Positions 36,602-46,158 of a stretch of 64,000 bases of DNA are shown here, piece after piece (within the stretch, counting starts at the first letter, position 1; every line of letters starts with the position of its first letter). The stretch lies in assembly GCA_014360755.1 (NCBI GenBank), contig JACIWX010000002.1:395988-459987 (forward strand). Direction: 5' to 3'. Under the pieces are notes generated by a model, which did no database searches, was not told the origin of the DNA, and worked only from the letters and a program-made list of their open reading frames with translations. Source of the DNA: Chloroflexota bacterium. GTDB lineage: Bacteria; Chloroflexota; Anaerolineae; UBA2200. The translations under genes were made by a program, and so were the position numbers.

Positions 36602-38252
36602 AGCCATAAGGTCCGAGATTCTGACCATTGCCTGCCTTTGCCTCTGGGCAACATTGATTCGCCTAATGGCATTGTTGTTACCCCAAAGAATTGTCTGGGG
36701 CGACGAGCCTTTCTACCTCTGGTTGGGGCGTAACTGGTTGAGTGGAAGGGGGTATACCTTTACTGGCTATTCCGATGTGCACCACACGCCGATGTATCCA
36801 TTGCTATCGGGTTTGTTCTACCTGCTTACGCGCCAATTCACACCCAGTCCTGCTGCGGGAATGGAGTTAGCCAGCGATATTTGTTACGTGCTTTTTGGAG
36901 CCTTGTTGGTAATTCCTGTGTATTTACTGACAAAGGAAATGTACCGGCGAGAAGTTGGCTATATCACTGTCTTCCTAATGGCGGTTTATCCTGCTATCAG
37001 TATTTTGCCCCTTTTCTGGGGCACAATGACCGAACCGCCGTATTATTTCTTTGTCTACTCCGGATTGCTCCTGACCCTCCTGGCCATGCGCAGAGGGCGC
37101 ATCTGGTCATATTTTCTGGCTGGGGTCTGTTTTGGCTTGGCCTACTTGACCCGGCCTGAAGCCGTGGCTTACATGGCAATCAGTGGTTTTGTGCTGGCTT
37201 TGGTCAAGCTCTTTGAGAAACAGTTATTCACGCGCCAGGCACTACTTCGCTTGGCACTCTATATTATTGGCTTCCTACTGCTGTTCTTGCCCTATGCCTA
37301 TTACGTAGCTCAGGAAACTGGTTCTTGGATGATCAGTGAAAAGGCAGGAGTTACCTTTGTAACCTGCATTGGCTTATCTGAGGGAGACACTAGGGCTTTT
37401 GACCAAGCCACCTGGGGATTAGATTCCACGGGCAAGGAGGTGTTCTTTTTCTCGCGGGAGAGCTACCATGTGAGCATGTTCGATGTCATTCGAGCATATC
37501 CTTCCGAATTCCTCCAGTTGGTGATCCGAAATGTACGCCGTTTTGTCAGTTCCCTGTTGTCCTTGCGGTTATTCCCCTACTACTTTTTGCCCCTTATCGG
37601 GCTGGCTTTCTTCAAAAAGCCCTGGGATAAAACCAGAACAAAAGGGGAATTGCTCCTCTTAGCCTCCCTCACTCCGGTAGGTGTTTTCTTGCTTTTCTTC
37701 ATCCAGGATCGCTATATTGCTACTTTGCTGCCCACCCTTGTTATTTGGCTGGGGTTGGGGGCTTATGAACTAGGGCTCTGGCTTAGCCAAACCGTGGCGA
37801 ATTTGCTCGCTGGGCATGCATTACGGCGCCGTTGGCTGACTTTTTTGATAACAGTGCCCACGATTGTTCTCCTTCTTTTCTTTATACTACTGCAGCCAAG
37901 ACTTGTCGCACAGTATACGAACACTGGATCTTTCCGCCCAGAGCATAAGGCTATTGGGCTGTGGCTGAAGGAACACATTCCCCCAGGCTCTGTGGTCATG
38001 TCCCGGTATCCTGCGATTGCCTTCTATGCGGATGCGCGCTGGGAACCCACACCCAATGCAGAGTATAAGCAGGTTCTGGCTTATGCACGTGCAAACCAAG
38101 TGGACTATTTTGTCCTGGATGAATTGGAGACTCGTGAATTACGCCCGCAACTGGCTTTTCTCTTGAATGAGTATGCCACCCCTGCAGAGCTGGAGCGAAT
38201 CCATGTGGAACGCAGTGCGGCTGGAAAACTCGTCGTGTTCAAACTGGAATAG
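36573..38252 (+). CDS. GT39/PMT-type membrane glycosyltransferase
   Basis: A 559-residue polytopic protein. RIVWGDEPFYLWLGRNWLSG holds the Asp-Glu pair, LPLFWGTMTEPPYYF and FGLAYLTRPEAVAY are conserved blocks. The C-terminal domain begins with ALWLKEHIPP-type sequence (AIGLWLKEHIPPGSVVMSRY). It is a clear paralog of the broken gene at 52001-53650, sharing all of these blocks. AGGGGGAAAGCG precedes the ATG at 36573; a frame to 36534 only extends into the DUF2304 gene, which it overlaps by 29 bp. Confidence 0.85.
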   Translation: MQSMTATQRKAIRSEILTIACLCLWATLIRLMALLLPQRIVWGDEPFYLWLGRNWLSGRGYTFTGYSDVHHTPMYPLLSGLFYLLTRQFTPSPAAGMELASDICYVLFGALLVIPVYLLTKEMYRREVGYITVFLMAVYPAISILPLFWGTMTEPPYYFFVYSGLLLTLLAMRRGRIWSYFLAGVCFGLAYLTRPEAVAYMAISGFVLALVKLFEKQLFTRQALLRLALYIIGFLLLFLPYAYYVAQETGSWMISEKAGVTFVTCIGLSEGDTRAFDQATWGLDSTGKEVFFFSRESYHVSMFDVIRAYPSEFLQLVIRNVRRFVSSLLSLRLFPYYFLPLIGLAFFKKPWDKTRTKGELLLLASLTPVGVFLLFFIQDRYIATLLPTLVIWLGLGAYELGLWLSQTVANLLAGHALRRRWLTFLITVPTIVLLLFFILLQPRLVAQYTNTGSFRPEHKAIGLWLKEHIPPGSVVMSRYPAIAFYADARWEPTPNAEYKQVLAYARANQVDYFVLDELETRELRPQLAFLLNEYATPAELERIHVERSAAGKLVVFKLE

Positions 38253-38261
38253 AGCAAGTCT

Positions 38262-39560
38262 ATGGATCTCAGTGTAGTCATTCCCGCCTGGAATGAGGCG
38301 GACAATCTCGTTAAGCTGTTGCCCCAGTTGCATGCAGTGTTATCTCAACTCGGTTGCACGTATGAGATTATTGTCGTAGACAATCATTCAGCGGATGCGA
38401 CAGAGGAGGTCTGCAGGGTCGCGGGCGCCCTTTTGCTGCAACAAACGGAACCAGGTTACGGCGGGGCATTGTGGGCTGGTTTTAGGCATGCCTCTGGGGA
38501 ATACATCTTGACCATGGATGCAGACCTCTCCCATGCACCAGATTTTATACCAACACTATGGAATGAGCGAGAGCGTGCTGATGTGGTTATCGCTTCGCGC
38601 TACGTGAAGGGTGGCAGCACGGATATGCCGTGGTACAGGTATGTCTTGAGCATTATTCTCAATCGTGTATATACCCGAGCGCTGTCCTTGCCTGTGAAAG
38701 ATATTTCCAGTGGTTTTCGCCTCTATCGCGCTTCTATCCTTCGGGACCTCGATTTGAAGAGCAGCGACTTCGATGCTTTGGAAGAGATATTGATTGAATG
38801 CTATGGACAGGGTTATCAGATCATCGAGATGCCAATGCGTTATCTGCCGCGGGACCAAGGCAAGTCAAAGGTCAAACTGTTGCGGTTTGGCATTGCCTAT
38901 TTGAAAACCTTGTTCCGTATGTGGAAGTGGCGTAATTCGGTTGCCTCCGCGGACTACGATGCCCGTGCTTTTGACAGTATCATCCCTTTGCAACGATACT
39001 GGCAGCGGCGGCGTTACCAGATTGTCTTGGGTATGCTTGATCGGTCTAAACGGTGTTTGGATATTGGGTGTGGATCCAGCCGTATCCTGGGTGGCCTCAG
39101 TGCGGATTCTGTCGGTTTGGATATTAAGATGAACAAGGTTCGTTACGCGCGGCGATACCAGCGTCCCTTGGTCAATGCCAGTGCGTTTGCTTTGCCTTTT
39201 CGCGATGGTGTGTTTGATCAGGTGCTTTGTTCGCAAGTCATTGAACATCTCGAGGCGAGTGAACAACCTTTTCGCGAGATGAGCCGTGTGTTGAAAATAG
39301 GAGGACGGTTAGTACTTGGCACACCAGACTATGGAGGGAGAGTTTGGCCCATATTGGAGCGGCTCTACAAGGTTTTTGCGCCGGGAGCGTATGCTGATGA
39401 GCATATTACCCATTATGCGAAGGATACTCTGATACAATCCATGGCAATGTACGGGTTCCAATTAGAACGTGCAGAATATATCTTGGCTTCGGAAATGATT
39501 TTGCTTTTCATAAAAAGAGGAGAGTTCAGGAGCGGTGCCTTTGAAACAGTTCGTGCGTGA
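38262..39560 (+). CDS. Fusion of GT2 sugar synthase and SAM-dependent methyltransferase
   Basis: A 432-residue two-domain protein. Residues 1-225 are a DPM-like GT2 (VVIPAWNEADNLVKLLPQL, VVDNHSADATE, TMDADLSHAPDF). Residues about 240-432 are a class I methyltransferase: RCLDIGCGSSRILGG near 264 binds SAM, VGLDIKMNKVRYA follows, and DQVLCSQVIEHLEASEQPF and LKIGGRLVLGTPDYG are typical of UbiE-like enzymes. It may charge polyprenyl phosphate with a sugar and also methylate it or a later product. There is no frameshift at the junction. It overlaps the next GT39 gene by 26 bp. Confidence 0.87.
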   Translation: MDLSVVIPAWNEADNLVKLLPQLHAVLSQLGCTYEIIVVDNHSADATEEVCRVAGALLLQQTEPGYGGALWAGFRHASGEYILTMDADLSHAPDFIPTLWNERERADVVIASRYVKGGSTDMPWYRYVLSIILNRVYTRALSLPVKDISSGFRLYRASILRDLDLKSSDFDALEEILIECYGQGYQIIEMPMRYLPRDQGKSKVKLLRFGIAYLKTLFRMWKWRNSVASADYDARAFDSIIPLQRYWQRRRYQIVLGMLDRSKRCLDIGCGSSRILGGLSADSVGLDIKMNKVRYARRYQRPLVNASAFALPFRDGVFDQVLCSQVIEHLEASEQPFREMSRVLKIGGRLVLGTPDYGGRVWPILERLYKVFAPGAYADEHITHYAKDTLIQSMAMYGFQLERAEYILASEMILLFIKRGEFRSGAFETVRA

Positions 39561-41136
39561 TGTCAAAGTGTATCAATGCGAGCGTCTATTTTTCGTGGCC
39601 ATTTTTGCTGCAGGTGTTGTGCTTCGCTTGTACCGCCTGGATGCTTTCGGTATCTGGCGAGACGAAGCACAAACTATTTTCCTGGCGCGTCACTCATTTC
39701 CGTTTGGTATCCTGCAGGCTTTGGAGTACGCAGACGTCAGTCCCCCTCTCTATTACTTTCTCTTGCATTTTTGGGAAAGGATTTTTGCAAGTGACTGGGG
39801 ATTACGATTTTTCTCTGTAGTCTTCGGGCTGGCTATTATTCCTCTGTTATACTGGCTGGGACGCAAAATATACGGCTATAGCGTCGCGATTTTAGCAACC
39901 TACATTGCCGCTTTGTTGCCTCATCATGTTATCGTCTCGCGCACGGTGCGCATGTATTCTTTGTTGCCCTTGGTGAGTCTTTTAGCTATCTATTTTGTCT
40001 ACCAACTCATTACTGCTTGTGTTGATTCATCGCATGTTAGGATAAAACGCAACACATATTTGGGTATCATCCTTTCTTTTGCTTTTTTATTATACCTACA
40101 TAATGTAGGTGCTTTCTTAGTATTATCGGCGAACTGCTTAGTGGCATGGGAGATAATTCGTCATAAGGCAGCGCGGAAGCTGTTCTGGCCATGGTTTCTG
40201 ACGCAGGCATGTGTAGCTTTACTATACTTGCCATGGGTGCCAATGCTCATTCGCCAACTTCGCCTGCAAGGCGCGGTGATGGGACCATGGCTGCCTCGCC
40301 AATCCCGGCTGGGCAACGTGGTGCGCCTGTTCAGCGAACTCACTGCGTTGGCTTGGCCTGGAGGCCGGCCGTGGCTATGGATCGCCCTCTTTACACTAGG
40401 CACATTTACGATTAAGATGCGCCGCGAAATTCTTGCTTTATATCTGCGCTTCTCTGTCGCTCTAGATCTCGTCCTTTTCTGTTCTATTGGCCCGATTTTA
40501 TTCGCAGCATTATTCACGCCAAGGACAATCGGTATTATCCCTTCGTATGTCACCCTTGTAGCTTTTCCAGCAGTGTGCTACCTTATGGCTCGTGGGGTTA
40601 GTGCCATTCGGCCCCGTGTGCTTTCTCTAGTGGTTTTAACCTTGCTGTCTGTCTTATGGTTGCGTACAGTAAGCGTAACCTACGTACGTCCTGCGTCTAA
40701 TTTGCGTGAAGTTGCGGCTTATGTTTCAGCCAGAGCCGGACCAGACGATTGCATTGTGATTGCGCCAGATTACCTGGCTTCTACTTTCAATTACTACTAC
40801 AGTGGTTCGCAGAAGCAGGTGGCTTTCCCCTCTGGCTTTGGCCGGATAGAAGAAATTACCTGGCTTTATTGGGTAGACAATTGGAAGAACGCTGCTAGTT
40901 TCATTGAACCCACGTTGCAATACCTACTTCGGGAATCAAAAGCAGGTGCATGCCTTTGGTTTATCGCACCACTTGGAGCTTATCCGAATGATCCTTATTT
41001 CTCACAGATTCGGGTTTTGAAAAGCAGGTTGGATGAGATTTATGGGCCTCCGCAGGTCGTTGATTCGTTTCCTCCCGCTATTGAGTGTGCAGAGGTGTAC
41101 ATTTACCGTTTTCCAAAGTCTCAGGGGGTTGACTGA
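39535..41136 (+). CDS. GT39/PMT-type membrane glycosyltransferase
   Basis: A 533-residue protein: GIWRDEAQTIFLARHSF with the Asp-Glu pair, VSPPLYYFLLHFWERIF, and a VSRTVRMYSLLPLV block where the relatives at 21901 and 23424 have SQEARMY. About 11 hydrophobic segments precede an outer C-terminal domain. The GTG start at 39535 follows GAGGAG and overlaps the fusion gene, so coupling is likely. It is the last gene of the first long operon; a gap of 194 bp with a new promoter follows. Confidence 0.84.
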   Translation: MPLKQFVRDVKVYQCERLFFVAIFAAGVVLRLYRLDAFGIWRDEAQTIFLARHSFPFGILQALEYADVSPPLYYFLLHFWERIFASDWGLRFFSVVFGLAIIPLLYWLGRKIYGYSVAILATYIAALLPHHVIVSRTVRMYSLLPLVSLLAIYFVYQLITACVDSSHVRIKRNTYLGIILSFAFLLYLHNVGAFLVLSANCLVAWEIIRHKAARKLFWPWFLTQACVALLYLPWVPMLIRQLRLQGAVMGPWLPRQSRLGNVVRLFSELTALAWPGGRPWLWIALFTLGTFTIKMRREILALYLRFSVALDLVLFCSIGPILFAALFTPRTIGIIPSYVTLVAFPAVCYLMARGVSAIRPRVLSLVVLTLLSVLWLRTVSVTYVRPASNLREVAAYVSARAGPDDCIVIAPDYLASTFNYYYSGSQKQVAFPSGFGRIEEITWLYWVDNWKNAASFIEPTLQYLLRESKAGACLWFIAPLGAYPNDPYFSQIRVLKSRLDEIYGPPQVVDSFPPAIECAEVYIYRFPKSQGVD

Positions 41137-41222
41137 GTTTGATAGGTATTAGAGTTGAGTTACTTGCTTATATGGTGGAACGGAAATCATTGTGAAGAAA
41201 GTTTCATTTAACAGGCCACATG

Positions 41223-41256
41223 TTTATATTATGTTTTCATACAACTGGTGTATAAT
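41223..41256 (+). promoter_or_regulatory. PhoB-box-like promoter of the second glycan operon
   Basis: TTTATAT (41223-41229) and TTTTCAT (41234-41240) repeat at an 11-bp period. Ten bases after the second copy is a perfect TATAAT (41251-41256). The spacing equals that at 18884 and 56699. The first copy matches the element at five of seven positions. A further GTTTCAT lies at 41201. No normal -35 is present. Transcription would start near 41263, about 68 bases before the GTG at 41331. Confidence 0.55.
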
Positions 41257-41330
41257 GGCATATAAATCATGATGTTAAGTGGAGTGAGTTATTGTGCCTT
41301 TTATGGAACTAGCGCTCAGGGGGTACATCG

Positions 41331-42011
41331 GTGGATTGGTCAGAAGTCCTAGCAAAGGACCCCATTTACTTGAACCTAGGGGGGAGCCTTAATTGCCATC
41401 CCAAAGCGGGCTATGAGCATTATATCTCGGTGGACATCCAACCCCCACGAGAAGGTTGGGCTGTCCAGCACGATTTGAAAAACCCTATCCCTCTTCCTGA
41501 TAACTCTGTTACCCGGATTCTCTCGGAGGATTTCCTGGAGCACATTACAGTCGAGGAGATCAGGGCACTATTGAGAGAGTGCTTTCGCTTGCTCAAGCCT
41601 GGGGGGATGATGAGGATCGGCGTTCCAGACTATGGTAATCCCAAGGACTACCCTTATCTCTTGAAAGGCAGCGATCCAAGATTTCCGCGCCACGTTACGC
41701 TGACGCATTATCAGCTCATGAAAAGGCTTATCGAAGAATCGCCATTTACACGGTGTGAATTTTACCACTATTGGGATAATGGGAAGTTCGTTTACAAGGA
41801 GATTGATTATTCGTTGGGCATGGTGAAGCGCACTCCAGACAACGATCCTCGCTGTCGCATAACTGGATTAAGGCAGAAAATGCAGGTTGCTTTCCAAGAT
41901 TGGATGTACCGCCTTAGGCGAGGTTTTCGCGTTAGCGAAGAGGAGTTGTCTACTCGGCCGGGTCATCGTCTTTACGTGACTTCTTTGGTGGTCGATTTGT
42001 TTAAAGACTAG
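41331..42011 (+). CDS. SAM-dependent methyltransferase-like protein
   Basis: A 226-residue protein of the methyltransferase fold: YLNLGGSLNCHPKAGYEHYISVDI takes the place of the SAM-binding loop, VTRILSEDFLEHI the acidic region, and LLRECFRLLKPGGMMRIGVPDYG is the canonical post-motif. The GSLNCHP loop is unlike the GCG type, as in a group of methyltransferases near polysaccharide genes. The GTG start has AGGGGG nine bases upstream; an upstream ATG at 41303 is out of frame. The methylated compound is unknown, probably a surface sugar. Confidence 0.75.
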   Translation: MDWSEVLAKDPIYLNLGGSLNCHPKAGYEHYISVDIQPPREGWAVQHDLKNPIPLPDNSVTRILSEDFLEHITVEEIRALLRECFRLLKPGGMMRIGVPDYGNPKDYPYLLKGSDPRFPRHVTLTHYQLMKRLIEESPFTRCEFYHYWDNGKFVYKEIDYSLGMVKRTPDNDPRCRITGLRQKMQVAFQDWMYRLRRGFRVSEEELSTRPGHRLYVTSLVVDLFKD

Positions 42012-42099
42012 GTGGTGGAGTGTTATGTGCTCCTGAACCCATTAGTGCAGTGAGTGCTATTTCTATTTTGCGAAGCTGATCAGGGGTGAGCTTTAGGTT

Positions 42100-43119
42100 A
42101 TGATTTCGATTGTAATCCCTGTACACAATGCGGTACATACCCTCGAGGAATGTCTGCAAGCCATCCAAGGTTCCGATTATACTGATTACGAAGTGATTGT
42201 AGTGGATGATGCCTCTGTGGATGGAAGTGCAGAGGTGGCAAGGAAGTATGCCTGCCGGCTGATTCCGTTGTCTGAGAATGTAGGTGCGGCGAGAGCCAAA
42301 AACATTGGCGCAAAGGAGGCCAGAGGAGATATCATCTTGTTTACGGATGCCGATGTTGTGCTGCAACCAGATACGTTGCGCATCGTTGCAGAGCACTTTC
42401 GGGACCCCACCGTTGCTGGGGTAGTGGGGCTCCTCGATGAGAAGCTCAGGTACAGTAATTTTAGCAGCCACTTTAAGAACTTGTGGATGCACTACACGTA
42501 CAAGCGTCTGGCGGAGAGTGAGGAAGCAGAACGGGGTGTGGGTGTCTTCCTGACCAGCATTGCTGCAATCCGCAAAGAGGTCTTTGAGCAGATGGGTGGA
42601 TTTGACCCCAATTATCGAGGAGCAAGTGTTACCGAGGATATTGAGTTTGGTCAGCGGCTGCTATCCGCTGGACATAAGATACGGCTCGATAACCGTTTAG
42701 CGGTGGAGCATTTGAAGCATTATTCGCTCCGTGGGTTGCTGAGGACAGATTTCGAACGTGCTTTTGGCTTGACCAAGACTTGGCTACGCAAGAAGTTCGA
42801 CCCGGCTCTCAGAGGGAGAGGACAGAGGTATTACGCGTCAGTGCCGTGGTTTTTTATGCTGGGGGTACCCCTGGCTTGGCTGCTGCCTGGGTTTGTCCTT
42901 TTGGCTTTGTGGAAACGGCAATTCATCTGGGGATTGGTAGCATGTTGTACTTATGTGGCTATCCTGCTTGTCAACGCACCTTTTCTGAACGCCCTACGTC
43001 GTGCGCGAGGTTGGTTCTTCGGGCTGCAATCTTGCCTGTTTTTACCCATTGATTTATGGATTTCTGGATTAGGTGTCTTGTGGGCAGTGATAGATTATTT
43101 GCGAGGCAATCGGTATTAG
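42100..43119 (+). CDS. GT2 glycosyltransferase with C-terminal membrane segments
   Basis: A 339-residue GT2 enzyme: MISIVIPVHNAVHTLEECL, VVDDASVDGSAEVA, ENVGAARAKNIG and FTDADVVLQPDTL (DxD). TSIAAIRKEVFEQMGGFDPNY is the second conserved block with the acceptor-side GGFD. Two to three hydrophobic segments (about residues 245-325) anchor it. The pattern suggests a membrane-bound enzyme that adds sugars to a lipid-linked glycan. It stands 88 bp after the methyltransferase. Sugar unknown. Confidence 0.83.
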   Translation: MISIVIPVHNAVHTLEECLQAIQGSDYTDYEVIVVDDASVDGSAEVARKYACRLIPLSENVGAARAKNIGAKEARGDIILFTDADVVLQPDTLRIVAEHFRDPTVAGVVGLLDEKLRYSNFSSHFKNLWMHYTYKRLAESEEAERGVGVFLTSIAAIRKEVFEQMGGFDPNYRGASVTEDIEFGQRLLSAGHKIRLDNRLAVEHLKHYSLRGLLRTDFERAFGLTKTWLRKKFDPALRGRGQRYYASVPWFFMLGVPLAWLLPGFVLLALWKRQFIWGLVACCTYVAILLVNAPFLNALRRARGWFFGLQSCLFLPIDLWISGLGVLWAVIDYLRGNRY

Positions 43120-43174
43120 CGCTAGTTTTCCGCGCGATTCAAGTAGGCTGTAAGATGTTATGAGGAGATGAGTA

Positions 43175-44344
43175 GTGAATTACAAGCGTTACCTGAAGTA
43201 TGGCAGTCGCATCTTGTACAAAAGAGGGGCATCGCCGATATATTTTGTATTCTTTGTCACCGATTTCTGCAATGCGCGCTGTAAGCACTGTCTGCTCGCC
43301 GAGCATAACCCTACCGCAAAGGAAAGGGAGCTGACCATTGATGAGATTGAGCGTGTCTCAGCCAGCATGGATGACATGCTCTTCTTCACCCCTACCGGTG
43401 GGGAGCCTTTCCTCCGGCGAGATTTGGCAGAAATCGTGCGCATTTTCCACCGCAACAACCATGCTGCCAATGTAGGCATCCCAACGAATGGCAGTCTCAC
43501 CGCACGGGTTGTCGAAACCACGAAAGATATGCTAGAAACCTGCCCTGGCCTAGATTTGCACATTGATGTTTCTATCGATGGCATCGGGGAGCGGCACGAT
43601 GCAATTCGTCAATTTCCAGGGCTGTTTGACCGTGCTATCCGCACTTATAAAGAACTGCGGCTGCTAGAGAAGCACTACCCTAATTTCAGCACTTGTGTGG
43701 AGATCACGGTTTCTGCGTATAATCAAGACCACTTGCTGGAACTATACGACTATTTGACGCAGCAGGTGGGGGTCAATACCGTCTTCACGCTCTTAACGCG
43801 CGGTGCACCACGTGATCCCGGTGCCAAAAATTTCGACATTCGCAAATATGAGGAACTACACGCCGTATTGGAGCGCGATAACAAAGCGCGCATATTATCT
43901 GGGTATTACAAAATGCCCTTCTCCGACTTTTTGAACGCAAAACGCATCGTACGGCCGCGCATTATCGCGAAGACGGTACGTGAACGCCGTTTCCAGATCC
44001 CTTGCTATGCTGGCTCTTTGGGTGGCGCGATGTTCAGTGAAGGTCAGGTCCTGCCTTGCGAGTTGCTCATAGACAAGGAGATCGGCAACGTGCGTGATTA
44101 TGATTACGATTTCAAAAAGATTTGGTATAGCCCAAAAGCGGATGAGGTGCGCCGATACATTCGGGACACTAGGTGCTTCTGCACATATGAGTGTTTTCTA
44201 ACGGTCAATATCCTATTCAACCCGTTGGTCTTGCCCAGCGTGGTGAAGGAGTGGGGAGCACTCAAGTGGAGTAAGTTCAAGCATTGGATAAAAGGCGGGG
44301 CGGAGCCGGCAGGCGTCTTGACTTTGTCCACTGACGACAGGTAA
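43175..44344 (+). CDS. Radical SAM/SPASM domain protein
   Basis: A 389-residue radical SAM protein: FVTDFCNARCKHCLLAE carries CxxxCxxC near residue 30, FFTPTGGEPFLRRDL the GGEP motif. The C-terminal third has cysteines for auxiliary clusters (IPCYAGSLGG, LPCELLID and RCFCTYECFL). The spread of cysteines matches the SPASM/twitch type. The start GTG at 43175 is preceded by GAGGAGATGAG. It is followed by a GT2 gene 22 bp downstream. A role in modifying a sugar or lipid of this cluster is inferred from context only. Confidence 0.85.
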   Translation: MNYKRYLKYGSRILYKRGASPIYFVFFVTDFCNARCKHCLLAEHNPTAKERELTIDEIERVSASMDDMLFFTPTGGEPFLRRDLAEIVRIFHRNNHAANVGIPTNGSLTARVVETTKDMLETCPGLDLHIDVSIDGIGERHDAIRQFPGLFDRAIRTYKELRLLEKHYPNFSTCVEITVSAYNQDHLLELYDYLTQQVGVNTVFTLLTRGAPRDPGAKNFDIRKYEELHAVLERDNKARILSGYYKMPFSDFLNAKRIVRPRIIAKTVRERRFQIPCYAGSLGGAMFSEGQVLPCELLIDKEIGNVRDYDYDFKKIWYSPKADEVRRYIRDTRCFCTYECFLTVNILFNPLVLPSVVKEWGALKWSKFKHWIKGGAEPAGVLTLSTDDR

Positions 44345-44366
44345 TCTCAGTTAGGAAGGAAATGGG

Positions 44367-45065
44367 GTGTATAAAGGGCATTCGATCTCCGTGGTGATAC
44401 CTTGTTACAACGAAGAGGAAGGGATTCAGGTTACGCTTGCTGATATGCCAGATATGGTAGACGAAGTCATTGTAGTGGACAACAACTGCACCGACCGCAC
44501 GGCAGAAGTGGCTGCTAGCATGGGTGCGAAAGTAGTATTTGAACCCAAGCCTGGTTATGGTGCAGCGTGCAAAGCCGGGTTTCGCGCCGCGACAGGGGAC
44601 ATTATCGTGGCGATGGACGGCGATGCAACCTATCCGCGTAATTTCATTCCTGTTCTTCTAGATGTGATGATTGAGGAAGGTATTGACTTTATTTCCTGTG
44701 ACCGCACAGGTCATAAAGCAGAGGAAGCCAACTCGTTCCTGCGCGTTCTGGGCAATTTCATTCTCAATTTGACTATGTTTGGGCTTTTCTTCATCTGGTT
44801 GAAAGACTCTCAGTCGGGAATGTGGGTTTTCAGGCGCTCGATTCTCTCGCAGTTTGACTTGATCAGCGATCACATGTCCTTTTCGGAGGAGTTGAAGATT
44901 GAAGCCTTTACACGGAAGGGCTTGAAAGCCCGTGAGTTGCCCATTTACTATAAAGCGCGTGTGGGCGAGAGCAAGTTGCAACTTTGGCGCGATGGATTTG
45001 CCAATCTTGTCTTTTTGTTCAGGAAAAGATTGAGGAGATGGCAGAAACGCCTGAGGAAGCAGTGA
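44367..45065 (+). CDS. GT2 polyprenyl-phosphate sugar synthase-like protein
   Basis: A 232-residue DPM-like GT2: SVVIPCYNEEEGIQVTL, VVDNNCTDRTAEVA, KPGYGAACKAGFRAATG and AMDGDATYPRNFIPVL (DxD). DSQSGMWVFRRSIL is the second block. One mildly hydrophobic stretch (FILNLTMFGLFFIWL) may dip into the membrane. The GTG start follows GGAAGGAAATGG. It overlaps the next epimerase gene. Charged sugar unknown. Confidence 0.83.
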   Translation: MYKGHSISVVIPCYNEEEGIQVTLADMPDMVDEVIVVDNNCTDRTAEVAASMGAKVVFEPKPGYGAACKAGFRAATGDIIVAMDGDATYPRNFIPVLLDVMIEEGIDFISCDRTGHKAEEANSFLRVLGNFILNLTMFGLFFIWLKDSQSGMWVFRRSILSQFDLISDHMSFSEELKIEAFTRKGLKARELPIYYKARVGESKLQLWRDGFANLVFLFRKRLRRWQKRLRKQ

Positions 45066-46084
45066 ATCCGAGAATAGCCTATGAGAATGCCTTTGCAGGC
45101 AAGAGGGTGTTGATTACCGGTGGGCTTGGCTTTATCGGTAGTAACCTAGCGATACGCCTGGTCGAGTTGGAGGCTGACGTGCTTATTGTAGACTCGTTGA
45201 TACCCCACTATGGCGGTAATTTGTTCAATATAGAGCCCGTCAAGGACAAGGTGCGCGTGAATATCGCAGATGTGCGCGACGTGAATAGCATGAATTATCT
45301 CGTGCGTGGACAGGATTACCTGTTCAATTTGGCGGGACAGGTCAGCCATATTGATAGCATGGAGGATCCCTATACCGATCTGGAGATCAACTGCCGTGCG
45401 CAATTGTCCATTCTGGAAGCTTGCCGCCATAACAACCCGACAATCAAGATTGTCTATGCCAGCACGCGGCAAGTCTACGGGATTCCGGAGTACCTGCCTG
45501 TAGATGAAAAACACCTCTTGCGCCCTACGGATGTCAATGGCATTAACAAAATGGCTGGCGAGTGGTATCATATCCTTTATAATAATGTCTATGGAATTCG
45601 CGCTGTTTCGCTGCGCCTGACCAATACATATGGGCCGCGTTTGTTGATGAAGCACAATCGGCAGGGTTTTGTAGCCTGGTTCATTCGTCAGGCAATTGAC
45701 AATGAGGAAATACAGATTTTTGGCGATGGATCGCAGGTACGCGATCTGAACTATGTGGACGATGTGGTTGAGGCGATGCTGTTGGCGGCTGTTTACGATG
45801 GGGCGAATGGACGTATTTTCAACTTGGGAAATACGCCCCCCGTAAGCCTGTTAGAATTTGTGCGAGTGTTGTTGGAAGTATGCCAGGAGTTCGGTGCAGG
45901 CAAGGGTGGTTATCGCTTGGTGCCCTTCCCGCTGGACAAAAAGCGCATTGATATTGGTGATTACTATGCCGACTACAGCAAGATCCGAAAGACACTAGGT
46001 TGGAACCCCCAAGTGCCTCTCCGAGAGGGCTTGCGGCGTACCGTCGCGTACTATATGCAGTATCGGGAGCATTATTGGGATTGA
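45062..46084 (+). CDS. NAD-dependent epimerase-like SDR lacking the usual catalytic Tyr
   Basis: A 340-residue extended SDR protein: RVLITGGLGFIGSNL binds NAD, NLAGQVSHIDS follows, and RLTNTYGPRLLMKHNRQGF and FGDGSQVRDLNYVDDVVEA are family blocks. Where GalE-like enzymes have Tyr-x-x-x-Lys, this reads NGINK, so Asn159 stands in the Tyr position while Lys163 is kept. This probably marks a distinct subfamily with a different reaction. I start at a GTG in a 4-bp overlap with the preceding stop, with GAGGA upstream; an ATG at 45038 is the alternative. Confidence 0.78.
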   Translation: MNPRIAYENAFAGKRVLITGGLGFIGSNLAIRLVELEADVLIVDSLIPHYGGNLFNIEPVKDKVRVNIADVRDVNSMNYLVRGQDYLFNLAGQVSHIDSMEDPYTDLEINCRAQLSILEACRHNNPTIKIVYASTRQVYGIPEYLPVDEKHLLRPTDVNGINKMAGEWYHILYNNVYGIRAVSLRLTNTYGPRLLMKHNRQGFVAWFIRQAIDNEEIQIFGDGSQVRDLNYVDDVVEAMLLAAVYDGANGRIFNLGNTPPVSLLEFVRVLLEVCQEFGAGKGGYRLVPFPLDKKRIDIGDYYADYSKIRKTLGWNPQVPLREGLRRTVAYYMQYREHYWD

Positions 46085-46158
46085 GAGAGGCTCTTTTGGG
46101 GGCAGTTGTAATCGACTGAAATGCCCGGCATGATCTTGAGTAGGTGAGGGATAAGGCA

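Noticed and set aside
41201-41240. A third TTTCAT 33 bp (three turns) upstream of the half-site at 41234
   Set aside because: Intervening 11-bp steps do not match; listed only as a side note because chance occurrence is likely.
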